A stretch of 64,000 bases of DNA. Source: Candidatus Jidaibacter acanthamoeba (GTDB lineage Bacteria; Pseudomonadota; Alphaproteobacteria; Rickettsiales; Midichloriaceae). Under the pieces are notes generated by a model. That model searched no databases, had not been told where the DNA came from, and was given only the letters and a program-made list of their open reading frames with translations. Position 1 is the first letter of the stretch; each line of letters starts with the position of its first letter. The stretch is taken from assembly GCF_000815465.1 (NCBI RefSeq), contig NZ_JSWE01000206.1, forward strand, positions 35,384 to 99,383, read 5' to 3'. The position numbers and the translations under genes were made by a program. This document shows positions 18,656 through 27,704 of the stretch, piece by piece.

Positions 18656-19377
18656 TGAGTAAAAACTCTATAATTATTATTCCGGCACGTTTAGCTTCCA
18701 CAAGATTACCGAACAAACCGTTGCTTGATATCGCCGGCAAGCCTATGATAATAAGAGTTGTCGAACAAGCGCAAAAATCCGGAGTAGGGGAAGTAGTAGT
18801 AGCCTGCGGTGACCAGCAGATTTTTGATCTGGTTGAAGCACATAGTTTTAGTGCAGTAATGACGGATCCGAACCTTGCAAGCGGGAGTGACAGAGTTTAT
18901 GCTGCTTACAAGCAATTAAATCTAAAACATGAATTTATAATTAACTTACAAGGAGATCTGCCGACGGTTTCGCCTGAGTTAATAATTAAAATAAATGACG
19001 ATTTAATTAGCTCAAAAGCTGATATAGCAACTGCTGCTGCTAAAATTACCGATGCAGAAGAAAAGCATAACCCTAATGTAGCTAAAGCAGTTATCGGGTT
19101 TAATATGAGAGCTTTATATTTTACCAGAAGTGCCTGCCCTTGGGGAGAGGGGGATTTATATCATCATATCGGCATTTACGGGTATAAGAAGGAAGTTCTT
19201 GAACGGTATGTTAACTTTCCGCCTTCGCCTTTAGAGAAGAGGGAAAGACTTGAGCAATTGAGAGCATTGGAGAACGGACTTTCGATAAGTGTAAGTGTTG
19301 TTGATTCAATTCCGATTGGAGTGGATACTAAAGAAGACCTGGAAGCGGCAAGAAAGGTATATATAAACAGAAATTAA
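18655..19377 (+). CDS. kdsB: 3-deoxy-manno-octulosonate cytidylyltransferase
   Basis: This 240-residue enzyme makes CMP-Kdo from CTP and Kdo, the activated sugar needed for the inner core of lipopolysaccharide. Motifs are intact: the nucleotide-binding start IIPARLASTRLPNKPL (residues about 7-22), the INLQGDLP segment near 100, HIGIYGYKKEVL near 171, and LEQLRALENG. Length is typical. It overlaps the upstream TPR gene by one base. The enzyme implies that this bacterium makes at least a Kdo-lipid A core, unlike Anaplasma and Ehrlichia. Confidence 0.96.
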   Translation: MSKNSIIIIPARLASTRLPNKPLLDIAGKPMIIRVVEQAQKSGVGEVVVACGDQQIFDLVEAHSFSAVMTDPNLASGSDRVYAAYKQLNLKHEFIINLQGDLPTVSPELIIKINDDLISSKADIATAAAKITDAEEKHNPNVAKAVIGFNMRALYFTRSACPWGEGDLYHHIGIYGYKKEVLERYVNFPPSPLEKRERLEQLRALENGLSISVSVVDSIPIGVDTKEDLEAARKVYINRN

Positions 19378-19621
19378 ACTTGAATTATATTGATTATAAC
19401 TTTTAAGTTTGGTAAAATGCATAAAAGCCAAGGCTGGTTGAAAAAATCAATTCTTAATTTTATGATACGATTCTTAAAAATTATAAATTCTTTTGCTTCT
19501 ATATATGGAAGCAATCCATGTATTAAGGCTCTCTGTTGCTAGCTATAGCTGGCATATTTCTTCTTTTCAAATTTATAAAAATTAAATTTTTCGTATTAAT
19601 TAATAAGCATGAGGGTAAACC

Positions 19622-20848
19622 ATGTGTGTACAGCATTTTTTAAAATCAAAAAGAAAGCCTAACGGGGCTCTTATTTATTTTATTGCAATTATTCTAGGTA
19701 TTATAAGCGGTTTTTCATATTTCCCTTTTCTGCAAAGCATGGGGCTATTTATTTCAGATGTTTTCATTAGAATTTTTAAATGTATTAGCCTGCCTATTAT
19801 TGCGCTTTCCATCATTGTTACTTTATCCCAATATAATACAGGTGATAAAATGAAAGGAATATGGCAAAGAACGCTTTTTTATACAATAAGCACAACAATT
19901 ATTGCTGCAAGTGTTGCATGTGCCTTATATCTGCTTATCTCGCCCTCAAGCATTAACACAGCAAATTTTGATCCCGGTTATTTACCAACTGCACTTCCAA
20001 AGAGCAGTTATGCAAGTTACTTGATCAACCTAATCCCCTCCAATATTTTTTCTCCGTTTTTAGAACATCAGGTAATGGCAGTACTTTTGGTCAGTATGAT
20101 CAGCGGTATTGCCATTCGGTACATACCTGATCAAGAATCATGTAATACGATTACTAATTTCTTCAAGGGAGCGCATGGTATATTTCTTGTTATAACGGGT
20201 TGGATAGTAAAAATTATCCCGATTGCTCTGTTCGGGTTTATAACCACAACTGTCGTGCAGCTCAGGAACGGGGTTAATATTAGCGGCCTTGGCGGGTATT
20301 TATCCGTGATTGTGCTTGCAAACATAGTTCAAGGTTTAGTGATTTTGCCTGCATTTTTATATATTAACAAAATAAAGCCGTTTCAGACCTTGCAAGGAAT
20401 GTTGCCGGCTCTGTCAGTAGCATTTTTTTCAAAGTCATCTGCCGGAGCACTACCGGTGACTATGGCAACCATTGAGCGCAATTTAGGGGTGTCACCTAAG
20501 ATAAGTAGAGTTGTGCTGCCGCTCTGTACCTCAATTAATATGAACGGATGTGCTGCTTTTATTTTTACAACCGTAATTTACCTGATGCAGAATAATGGTA
20601 TAGAGATTAGCTTTGTTACAATGGTGATATGGGTTTTTATTGCTACCGTTGCTGCAATTGGTAATGCAGGTGTGCCGATGGGATGTTTTTTTCTCAGTGC
20701 AAGTTTGCTGACTGGTATGGATATTCCAATTGTACTGCTTGGGCTAATTCTACCGTTTTATAGCATTATAGATATGATAGAAACTGCTTTAAATGTTTGG
20801 TCTGATTCTTGTATTACTAAAGTAATTGATGATAAAACCAAACTTTAA
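19622..20848 (+). CDS. Dicarboxylate/amino-acid:cation symporter (DAACS family)
   Basis: This 408-residue inner-membrane carrier has about eight transmembrane segments plus two re-entrant loops. The serine-rich loop FFSKSSAGALPVT (near residue 272) and the substrate/cation segment LCTSINMNGCAAF (near 300) are the family signatures of GltP/DctA transporters. It probably imports glutamate, aspartate or C4-dicarboxylates with sodium or protons, which are the main carbon sources taken from host cytosol by Rickettsiales. The start is an ATG with a gaggg ribosome site about 10 bases upstream. It is transcribed alone. Confidence 0.93.
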   Translation: MCVQHFLKSKRKPNGALIYFIAIILGIISGFSYFPFLQSMGLFISDVFIRIFKCISLPIIALSIIVTLSQYNTGDKMKGIWQRTLFYTISTTIIAASVACALYLLISPSSINTANFDPGYLPTALPKSSYASYLINLIPSNIFSPFLEHQVMAVLLVSMISGIAIRYIPDQESCNTITNFFKGAHGIFLVITGWIVKIIPIALFGFITTTVVQLRNGVNISGLGGYLSVIVLANIVQGLVILPAFLYINKIKPFQTLQGMLPALSVAFFSKSSAGALPVTMATIERNLGVSPKISRVVLPLCTSINMNGCAAFIFTTVIYLMQNNGIEISFVTMVIWVFIATVAAIGNAGVPMGCFFLSASLLTGMDIPIVLLGLILPFYSIIDMIETALNVWSDSCITKVIDDKTKL

Positions 20849-20865
20849 TTCAGCGTAATTTTTCT

Positions 20866-21264
20866 TTACTGAGTAGGGACTAAATTTGTATATATTACTT
20901 TAGTTGAAGAATCAGTATCATTACTTTTTTCTTCTTTATTTTTAGTAAGTGAATTGCAGCCTTTAGTTTCAAACAAAGAATTAAGGTAATCAAGTCTGTC
21001 TTGTAAAATTAATTTATTTTTAAGTGAATCTATTTGAACAACGGGAATACATACGGGAGAGGACATAAACACCTGCGGAAATCTATAGCGTTTGTTTGCA
21101 TAGTTTACCAAATGCTCAGCTTCTTTAATGGAGTAAAGAAGGCCGCTGCAATCCTTGTATTCATCAGTTATTTCAACTACCTTCATCTCTTCCATATGAG
21201 AAGATTTGCAACTGCATCCTGCAAGAAGCAGTAAAACAATAGCGACAACTTTTAGTTTATGCAT
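20866..21264 (-). CDS. Small lipoprotein, paralogue of the 51456 gene
   Basis: This 132-residue protein has a lipoprotein signal peptide with lipobox LLAG-C17, so it is lipid-anchored and processed by Lsp. The mature part holds a C-x2-L-x4-K-x2-E segment, a short hydrophobic stretch in the middle, and then R-x2-YLN-x-L-x4-K-G-C. The same order of elements appears in the lipoprotein at 51456-51839, so the two look like diverged members of one family. The conserved pair of cysteines may form a disulphide. The tail is Lys/Asp/Ser-rich. Its function is unknown. It converges with the DAACS transporter gene. Confidence 0.75.
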   Translation of the reverse strand: MHKLKVVAIVLLLLAGCSCKSSHMEEMKVVEITDEYKDCSGLLYSIKEAEHLVNYANKRYRFPQVFMSSPVCIPVVQIDSLKNKLILQDRLDYLNSLFETKGCNSLTKNKEEKSNDTDSSTKVIYTNLVPTQ

Positions 21265-21355
21265 TAAAACTAATTATAAAACAATACTATAATAAGATTA
21301 TTACAACTCTTGTTTTAAAAGTCTATTGCTTATTAAGTTATTTATAAATATCCAA

Positions 21356-22354
21356 CTAGCCCAAAAACCTACTTGCAACTGCATAATAGAGCGGTATCCC
21401 GATAATGATATTAAAAGGGAAGGTGATGGCAAGTGAGATCGGTATGTAAAGCGCAGCTTTAGCTTGCGGCAATGCATGGCGCATTACGGCGGGAACCGCA
21501 ATATATGAAGCACTGGCACAAAGCGTCATGAACAGCATACCGGTACCTAAATCAAGGTTTAGCAGCATACTAATACTTAGCCCGATCGCTGCTCCAATGA
21601 GCGGCATATAAATTCCGAATAAAAATAAAGGAATGGTAAATTTACGCAAGTACCCTAATTCTTTTGCCACCGTTAAACCCATATCCAGAAGAAATAAAGA
21701 TAGCATACCTTGAAAAGGAGCGACTATAAACCCTTCCATTTTCTCCATTCCGCCTGCACCTCCTTGCCAACCTATAACAAAAGAGCCCAAAAGAAGCACG
21801 ATAGCGCCATTAGTAAAAATTTTATGCATCGGATGAGAGGAAGCTGAATTTGTAGTCGTATTCGTATTCGTAAAGCTGGATGGGGCATATCTGTGAGCTA
21901 TATGTAACCCGGATAATATTGCGGGTGCTTCCATTAACGCCATGATAGCAACAATATAGCCGGCATATTCAATTTGATTTGATTTTAAGAATGCAGAAGC
22001 AGTGATAAAGGTAACTACGCTAATCGAGCCGTAGTGTGCAGCAATCGCAGCAGAGGTAGGAATATCTATTTTTGTGGTAATCTGCAATAATATGTGGCCG
22101 ATATAAGGTTGGATAAAGCCGAGTATTAAGCTCAAAGATATCAAAATCCACATATTATTATCCACTGAATCCGCTTCGGCAATAGTCACGCCGCCTTTAA
22201 AGCCTATAGAAAGCATAAGGTATATAGTTAAATAATTACCGATGCTTTCAGGTATTGAAAGATCGGATCTTATTACCCCGGCTACAATTCCTAAAATAAA
22301 AAACATTAATGGTATTGATAAAAGGTTAGAAGATATGGTTTCAATAAAAATCAT
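21356..22354 (-). CDS. SbtA-like sodium-dependent bicarbonate transporter family permease
   Basis: This 332-residue membrane protein matches the SbtA/DUF897 family of ten-helix inverted-repeat permeases, known from cyanobacterial bicarbonate uptake. Visible hallmarks are the N-terminal PLMFFILGIVAGVIRSDL, the IGFKGGV motif near residue 52, and in the second half the symmetry-related LFLLDMGLTVAKEL and CASASYIAVPAVMR. Many non-cyanobacterial members exist whose substrate is untested. No SbtB-type PII partner lies next to it. In an intracellular bacterium it may import bicarbonate for anaplerotic carboxylation, or another anion. Confidence 0.87.
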   Translation of the reverse strand: MIFIETISSNLLSIPLMFFILGIVAGVIRSDLSIPESIGNYLTIYLMLSIGFKGGVTIAEADSVDNNMWILISLSLILGFIQPYIGHILLQITTKIDIPTSAAIAAHYGSISVVTFITASAFLKSNQIEYAGYIVAIMALMEAPAILSGLHIAHRYAPSSFTNTNTTTNSASSHPMHKIFTNGAIVLLLGSFVIGWQGGAGGMEKMEGFIVAPFQGMLSLFLLDMGLTVAKELGYLRKFTIPLFLFGIYMPLIGAAIGLSISMLLNLDLGTGMLFMTLCASASYIAVPAVMRHALPQAKAALYIPISLAITFPFNIIIGIPLYYAVASRFLG

Positions 22355-22657
22355 AACGCATTGTTTCCTAAAATTTTTTACTAAATAAGTTTGCTTCAGT
22401 ATTAATTTGCTTCTGCTTTGTTATTCTTAAAGCCTGAAGCATAAATAAAGGAATAAAAAAGAAAAGTCCATAAGACAGAGCTTTATTACTTTGAATTAAT
22501 AAGTGAATAAATACTAGCTACTCGGCTATATACATTCTCCTATGCAGCTTTATCCAACTTATATAACCAATTTTTTATAAAATTATTACCGGGTATGATA
22601 ATCGGAATAAAAATAATTTCCATTTACTCACTCTTCATTATTATTCTTTATGCTATT
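22355..22657. other. Intergenic stretch upstream of the SbtA-like gene
   Basis: About 300 AT-rich bases. I see no RNA gene, repeat or strong hairpin. A minus-strand frame of 25 codons begins at about 22622 and has no ribosome site, so I do not call it. Confidence 0.45.
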
Positions 22658-23740
22658 TTAAGTGGCGGATTTCCTTAATTTTATACTTTCTGATTTTAAT
22701 TGCCCGCATGCAGCTAAAATATCCTGTCCTCTCGGTCTTCTTATGGGGGACATATAACCTGCGTCTTCAACAATTCGGGCAAATTCTTGAATTGTCCTAT
22801 TATCAGAACATTGATATTCCGTACCCGGCCACTTATTAAACGGAATTATGTTAATTTTCGCCGGAATCCCTTCAATTAAACGTACCAATTCTTTTGCATC
22901 TTGTTTACTATCGTTTACTCCTTTAAGCATGACATATTCAAATGTTACTTTCCTGAAACTGTTTTGAGTGGGCGCATATTTTCTACAAGCATTAAGTAAA
23001 TCTTTTATAGGATACTTTTTATTGATAGGAACCAATGTATTTCTCAAATCATCTCTCACCGCATGTAAGGAAATTGCAAGGTTAACCCCAAGCTCGTCAC
23101 CACATTTTTCAATTAGGGGAATAATTCCCGAAGTGGAAAGGGTGATTTTTCTTTTTGATATTCCAAGTCCGTCAGGATCCATAACGATCTTTAGTGCTTT
23201 TGCCACATTATCATAATTAAGTAACGGTTCACCCATTCCCATCATAACAATATTGGTAAGTTTTCTGTTTTCTTCTTTAAAATTCCAATCTGATAAAGAA
23301 TCCTTAGCATGTAGAACCTGCGCAACAATTTCTCCTGCGGTTAAGTTTCTAACTAAATTTTGCGTTCCCGTATGGCAAAAGCTGCAATTTAATGTACATC
23401 CGACTTGTGAGGAAACACATAAAGTACCTCTGGTTTTTTCAGGAATAAAAACAGCTTCTATTTCATTAGTATCAGAAAATTTTAATAACCACTTTCTGGT
23501 TTCATCAAAAGAAATCAGTTCTTTAGAAACTTGTACCCGCTCTAAAGTGTATGACTCGGCAAGCTTCTCTCTTAAAGAAGCGGGGAGATTAGTCATATGA
23601 TTAAAATCGGCAATACCTATGCGGTATATCCATTGCCAAATTTGCTTTGCACGAAAAGAAGACTCGCCAAGCTCTTTAATTGCTGCGGCGAGCTCTACTT
23701 TATCCAAACCGATTAAGTTTTTTTTTATATTTTCTGACAT
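22658..23740 (-). CDS. rlmN: 23S rRNA/tRNA adenine-2 methyltransferase RlmN
   Basis: This 360-residue radical SAM enzyme methylates C2 of A2503 in 23S rRNA and of A37 in some tRNAs, supporting accuracy of translation. The iron-sulphur motif C115-x3-C119-x2-C122 ([12 protein letters not shown]) is intact, as are the GMGEPLLN segment and the late catalytic cysteine in LAACGQ (near residue 346). Length is standard. The gene follows hpf after 12 bases on the same strand, so both are probably in one transcript devoted to ribosome function. Confidence 0.97.
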   Translation of the reverse strand: MSENIKKNLIGLDKVELAAAIKELGESSFRAKQIWQWIYRIGIADFNHMTNLPASLREKLAESYTLERVQVSKELISFDETRKWLLKFSDTNEIEAVFIPEKTRGTLCVSSQVGCTLNCSFCHTGTQNLVRNLTAGEIVAQVLHAKDSLSDWNFKEENRKLTNIVMMGMGEPLLNYDNVAKALKIVMDPDGLGISKRKITLSTSGIIPLIEKCGDELGVNLAISLHAVRDDLRNTLVPINKKYPIKDLLNACRKYAPTQNSFRKVTFEYVMLKGVNDSKQDAKELVRLIEGIPAKINIIPFNKWPGTEYQCSDNRTIQEFARIVEDAGYMSPIRRPRGQDILAACGQLKSESIKLRKSAT

Positions 23741-23752
23741 TTATAATAATTC

Positions 23753-24343
23753 TTAAGCTGAAACGTTAGTATCTACCCAGGAAATGTTCCCGTCGCTGCG
23801 ATAGTATACCAGATTTAGCTTATTGGTTCCACTATTAATAAATAATAGAGCGGGAAGATTCATCAAGTCCATTCTCATAACTGCATCGCTCACACTTAAG
23901 CTTTGTATGCTGGTTGCTTTTTCAGCTATTATAACGGGAGCCTCGGAAGTTTCTTCGACCTCATCTTCCTCAGTAGAAGGAGAGATTATGTATTTAGTTG
24001 CTGCGAATTCCTTCTCAGGCCTTATATTATGGTGGTTCTTAATCTTTCTTTTATAGCGGCGCAGTTGTTTTTCCATTCTTCTTACTGCATCGTCAAAGCT
24101 TTGATAAGCGTCTGCTTCTAAGCCTTCGCCTTTAATTAATATTTTATTTCCTGTGCCTTCATTGACAATAATATCAGTCTTAAATAAATGATTTTTAAAG
24201 TGATGCCCTTCTTTTGCAATTGCAACATGAGCGCTTATTGCCGAATCAAAATATTTAGTTACATTCTCGGTAATACTTTTTTCTATATATTCCCGTAGAG
24301 AATCACCGATATCTAAATGTTTTCCTATAATTGATACTTGCAT
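23753..24343 (-). CDS. hpf: Ribosome hibernation promoting factor, long form
   Basis: This 196-residue protein starts at the ATG at 24343, which gives the canonical N-terminus MQVSIIGKHLDIGDSLREYI; the frame extends nine codons further without support. The N-terminal S30AE domain (residues 1-100) has the two basic helices that bind the 30S decoding channel. A linker and a C-terminal dimerisation domain (about 140-196) make this the long form that pairs ribosomes into inactive 100S particles. The C-terminal segment is typical (MDLMNLPALLFINSG, D-G-N-I-S-W). Its partner in the operon is rlmN. Confidence 0.94.
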   Translation of the reverse strand: MQVSIIGKHLDIGDSLREYIEKSITENVTKYFDSAISAHVAIAKEGHHFKNHLFKTDIIVNEGTGNKILIKGEGLEADAYQSFDDAVRRMEKQLRRYKRKIKNHHNIRPEKEFAATKYIISPSTEEDEVEETSEAPVIIAEKATSIQSLSVSDAVMRMDLMNLPALLFINSGTNKLNLVYYRSDGNISWVDTNVSA

Positions 24344-24431
24344 AAACAAACCCTTATTAAAAGTTAACATTCATTTTATAAATATAACTTTAATTTTAAA
24401 ATGGCCAGCGTAAATTTCTATTTTATTTAGA

Positions 24432-24974
24432 TTAAACGGTAAATAATTTTATATAGTCACTTTGCTTACTTTCAATCCTTAATGACCGGTATAAATGAAT
24501 CTGATTCGATTGAAACTTTTTATTATTGATTGTCTTATAAGTAGTTAAAAGGTTGTTAAGTTCAATTTTATTAAATTTTGCTTTTGTGCGTGCAACTGTG
24601 ATATGGGGTTTAAACGGTCTTTTATCAATATCAATCAAAGCATGCCGGAAGAGTATTTTATCAAGCTCATATTTAACTATATTTAAGTATGGATTTAACT
24701 CTACTTCCACCACAACTATATTAGGGCTCCAAAACACTGCTTTATTAAGGATAATATCAGAGTGAGTAAACCTCATAAGGTTTAAGGCTTCTTTTATAAG
24801 GATAATTTCCCGTTCATCCGATTTGCCTAAGAACTTAAGGGTAATATGCAAATTCGATGGTTTAACATACTTTATATTTTTTAAGTCATTATCATATAAG
24901 TCGGTAATTAAGTCAGTAATATGCTCAGGAATGGCTATTCCGATAAAAGCATTGCCGATTATTGGTACTGACAT
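24432..24974 (-). CDS. thpR: RNA 2',3'-cyclic phosphodiesterase (2H family)
   Basis: This 180-residue enzyme belongs to the 2H phosphoesterase family, which opens 2',3'-cyclic phosphates on RNA ends and was first named 2'-5' RNA ligase. The two active-site H-x-T-x motifs are present: HITLKFLG near residue 44 and HITVART near residue 123. The N-terminal segment RAF/GIAIPE-type strand is typical (AFIGIAIPEHI). Length is normal. It lies 88 bases upstream of hpf on the same strand, so it may or may not share that transcript. Confidence 0.92.
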   Translation of the reverse strand: MSVPIIGNAFIGIAIPEHITDLITDLYDNDLKNIKYVKPSNLHITLKFLGKSDEREIILIKEALNLMRFTHSDIILNKAVFWSPNIVVVEVELNPYLNIVKYELDKILFRHALIDIDKRPFKPHITVARTKAKFNKIELNNLLTTYKTINNKKFQSNQIHLYRSLRIESKQSDYIKLFTV

Positions 24975-25142
24975 AACATTGTTGTTTTTATTACACTATA
25001 GTAAAATATATTAAAATAAGTTGAATTACGGTGCAAGGAAGAAGGCGCCCTTGCTTTGTTTTTACATAGGAAGCCGGGCTATTGCACTTTTATAAATAAC
25101 TCTTAATTCATTATCAATAGATTTCTTATGCTTTCTATCCGG

Positions 25143-25790
25143 TTAGAGTGAAGTTAAAACCAACAGCTCCTCAGCTCTTCTTTTCATCATACTCGGCGCG
25201 TCAGCGCTTGTGATAACCGTGTTTAACATTTCCTTTGCTTTTTCCTTCTCTCCTAGTGAAAGATAAAGAACAGCTTGTTGTTCAATTGCAGAAGCTTTAA
25301 ATATTGAATTATTTTTAATATAATTTTCATACTCCTCAATTCCTTGACGTGCATCAAGCTCTTTGGCGTTTAAACGCATTGAGATTTGCATTAATTGAGC
25401 AAACTCCCGAAAGAGAGGATCAAAATCCGTATTATCACCAATCATTTTATAAACTTGCCCTGCTTTGGTAAATTGCTGCTTTATAGATAAAAACGATGCA
25501 TAGTTTAATCCGGCAAGCGCAGAATAAGAGATATCACCGGTTGCAAGCCTTTCCATAATATCGGCACCTTTTTGGAAATCTTTGGATTGCATCCTATACA
25601 TTCCCATTAGGTACTCGCCTCCTAACGCATATATTTTATTTTCTTTAAAAGTTTTCCATCCGTAGTAACTGATACTACCGATCAAAAAAGCTACTATTAA
25701 CATTATAAATACTTTGGCATATTTGAAGAAAAGACGCTCAACTCTTTCTTCTTTTATGTCTTGTATAGCTTCATCTAAAATATCAACCAT
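25143..25790 (-). CDS. Membrane-anchored TPR protein, YfgM-like
   Basis: This 215-residue protein has a short cytoplasmic N-terminus, one transmembrane helix at residues about 29-46, and a periplasmic array of helix pairs of TPR type (TPR_21-like). The organisation matches YfgM, an accessory subunit of the SecYEG translocon that works with periplasmic chaperones, and a related family found in alphaproteobacteria. Characteristic is an N-terminal acidic/amphipathic piece (VDILDEAIQDIKEER). The last repeat, around QAVLYLSLGEKEKAKEML, is the clearest. It is transcribed alone and divergently from the DedA gene. The Sec association is by family only. Confidence 0.8.
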   Translation of the reverse strand: MVDILDEAIQDIKEERVERLFFKYAKVFIMLIVAFLIGSISYYGWKTFKENKIYALGGEYLMGMYRMQSKDFQKGADIMERLATGDISYSALAGLNYASFLSIKQQFTKAGQVYKMIGDNTDFDPLFREFAQLMQISMRLNAKELDARQGIEEYENYIKNNSIFKASAIEQQAVLYLSLGEKEKAKEMLNTVITSADAPSMMKRRAEELLVLTSL

Positions 25791-25958
25791 TTATCTATTC
25801 CCTTATAGTACCGCAAATAACTTTAGAGCAGTTTTTAGCATATTTGTAAAGAGTTTTTGCAATCAACTTTATTTATTGATATGCTGCCCTTAAATTTATA
25901 GATTTTTTTAGATAAACAAGTATACTGACCTCAGTTACAAAAGGGCTGGTTTTTTATA

Positions 25959-26561
25959 ATGATGTATGAAATTTTTCTGCAGTTGGTTGATCTTGTTAAA
26001 ACCTTTGGATATTTAGGTATATTCATTATGACATTTATCGAGAGTACTTTTGCTCCGATCCCAAGTGAAGTAACTCTTATACCTGCGGGTTTTTTAGTCT
26101 CGCAAGGTGAAATGAACTTTTTTATAGTATTGTTCGCAAGTATACTCGGAACCATCGGAGGATCTTTATTTAATTATTGGATTGCTTCTCACTTCGGAAG
26201 AAGGCTTTTACTTAAATTCGGCAAGTATTTTTTTATTAATGAAGATAAACTTAAGTCTATCGAATTCTTCTTTGAAAGGCATGGGGCTATTTCAACCTTC
26301 AGCGGTAGGCTCCTTCCCGGCATCAAGCACTTTATCTCCTTTCCGGCAGGTCTTGGTCGGATGAATTTAAGGGTTTTTACTATTTATACATTAGCAGGCG
26401 GCTTTATTTGGAATTCCACATTACTTACATTAGGTTATTTAATTGGTGAAAACAAAGCCTTACTGAAACAATATATTAAGCAGATAAATATTGTTATCAT
26501 TATAACTTTAACTTTAATAGCTTTGCTCTACTATTTTAAAAATAAGAAAAAAACTTCTTAA
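25959..26561 (+). CDS. DedA-family membrane protein
   Basis: This 200-residue inner-membrane protein belongs to the DedA (SNARE-associated/VTT) family, now linked to flipping of lipid carriers such as undecaprenyl phosphate or phosphatidylethanolamine. Family features are an E-S-x-F-x-P-I-P-S-E segment near residue 28 (FIESTFAPIPSE), the F-x-R-F/GRLLPGIKHFISFPAG motif near residue 118, and a glycine-rich pair of re-entrant loops. About four hydrophobic segments are seen. Two ATG codons are adjacent; the first is annotated. The next gene is a separate transporter 93 bases downstream. Confidence 0.92.
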   Translation: MMYEIFLQLVDLVKTFGYLGIFIMTFIESTFAPIPSEVTLIPAGFLVSQGEMNFFIVLFASILGTIGGSLFNYWIASHFGRRLLLKFGKYFFINEDKLKSIEFFFERHGAISTFSGRLLPGIKHFISFPAGLGRMNLRVFTIYTLAGGFIWNSTLLTLGYLIGENKALLKQYIKQINIVIIITLTLIALLYYFKNKKKTS

Positions 26562-26654
26562 GATAACTTATTCATGATATGTTGTTAGGTAGGTATTGTT
26601 TTAAATACATTAAGCAATATATTAAATTTAATATAACTATAACAGATACTAATT

Positions 26655-27530
26655 ATGACACGAAAGAATGCATTTGGCATATACTGGATGATATTTCACG
26701 GTATTACCCTCACCTTAATGTTTGCTTTAGGTAAAACGCTTAATCAAAAAATGGATGTAATGCAAATGATATTTACCTATCATCTTATTGCATTATTAAT
26801 TACTTTTTTTTACACATTTACCACAGGATTTGAAAAGATTAAGACCTCTAGAATCAAAATACATTTTTTGAGGGGTAGCCTTAATGTATGCGGGTACATA
26901 ACCTACTTTTACGGTTTGAAATTTACTACACTTGATAGCGCAACCTCTATCACTTACTTAATTCCTATTTTTCTTTCATATCTAGGCACAATATTTTTTA
27001 ATGAAAAACTTAATAGAGAAAGAATCATCACTCTCATACTCGGCTTAACCGGTGTTTTGGTTATATTAAGACCGGGAGCACCGACTTTTGAGATAACAAG
27101 TTTATGGGTGTTTGTCAGTGTTATATTATGGTCGGCATCCGACCTTTTAACTAAAAACCTTGGAAGAACGGAAAATGCACTTAGCCAAGTATTTTATAAT
27201 ACTCTTTTCGGCAGTCTTTTAAGCGTGCCGTTTGCTGCATACGGTTGGCAAAATGTAATTGTTATTGATGATTTTTTTATTATCACCTTAATAAGCTTAC
27301 TTTCTTTAGCAGCTACCACAAGTATATTCAGATCATTTCAAAATGCGGAGTTTTCCATTGTTATGCCGTTTGACTATTTAAGACTCCCCTTAAGTACTGT
27401 GCTCGGCTATCTTATGTTCGGTGAGATAATGGAGATTAATACTATTATCGGCTCGACTATAATTGTCTTTGCAAGCCTATATCTTATTTATTCTGAACGT
27501 AAGAAACCCGTATATACTATAACTCATTAA
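26655..27530 (+). CDS. EamA/DMT-family transporter (10 TM)
   Basis: This 291-residue protein has ten transmembrane helices in two EamA repeats, typical of drug/metabolite transporters. The first repeat ends with YLIPIFLSYLGTIFFNEKLN...ITLILGLTGVLVILRPG, and the second ends with a similar P-F-D-Y-x-R-L-P and VFASLYLIY segment. In Rickettsiales such carriers have been shown or proposed to import S-adenosylmethionine and other host metabolites, but substrate cannot be read from sequence. A second, unrelated-looking EamA protein lies at 30577. Confidence 0.9.
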   Translation: MTRKNAFGIYWMIFHGITLTLMFALGKTLNQKMDVMQMIFTYHLIALLITFFYTFTTGFEKIKTSRIKIHFLRGSLNVCGYITYFYGLKFTTLDSATSITYLIPIFLSYLGTIFFNEKLNRERIITLILGLTGVLVILRPGAPTFEITSLWVFVSVILWSASDLLTKNLGRTENALSQVFYNTLFGSLLSVPFAAYGWQNVIVIDDFFIITLISLLSLAATTSIFRSFQNAEFSIVMPFDYLRLPLSTVLGYLMFGEIMEINTIIGSTIIVFASLYLIYSERKKPVYTITH

Positions 27531-27704
27531 TATTACATTTATTTTATATAATTCATTATAATACTATTGCACAATTATTTAAATTTAAGTATGTTCTTAA
27601 TAAAATATAGGATTTTATAATAAACTTTAATATATCACTTATAAATCTTGGTATTTTAACCATTTAATGCTTATTATAATTTTAATATTAGTGGATTTTC
27701 TACC

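Noticed and set aside
19378-19621. Possible small RNA between kdsB and the DAACS gene
   Set aside because: Short imperfect pairings are present but no strong hairpin, terminator or known RNA signature.
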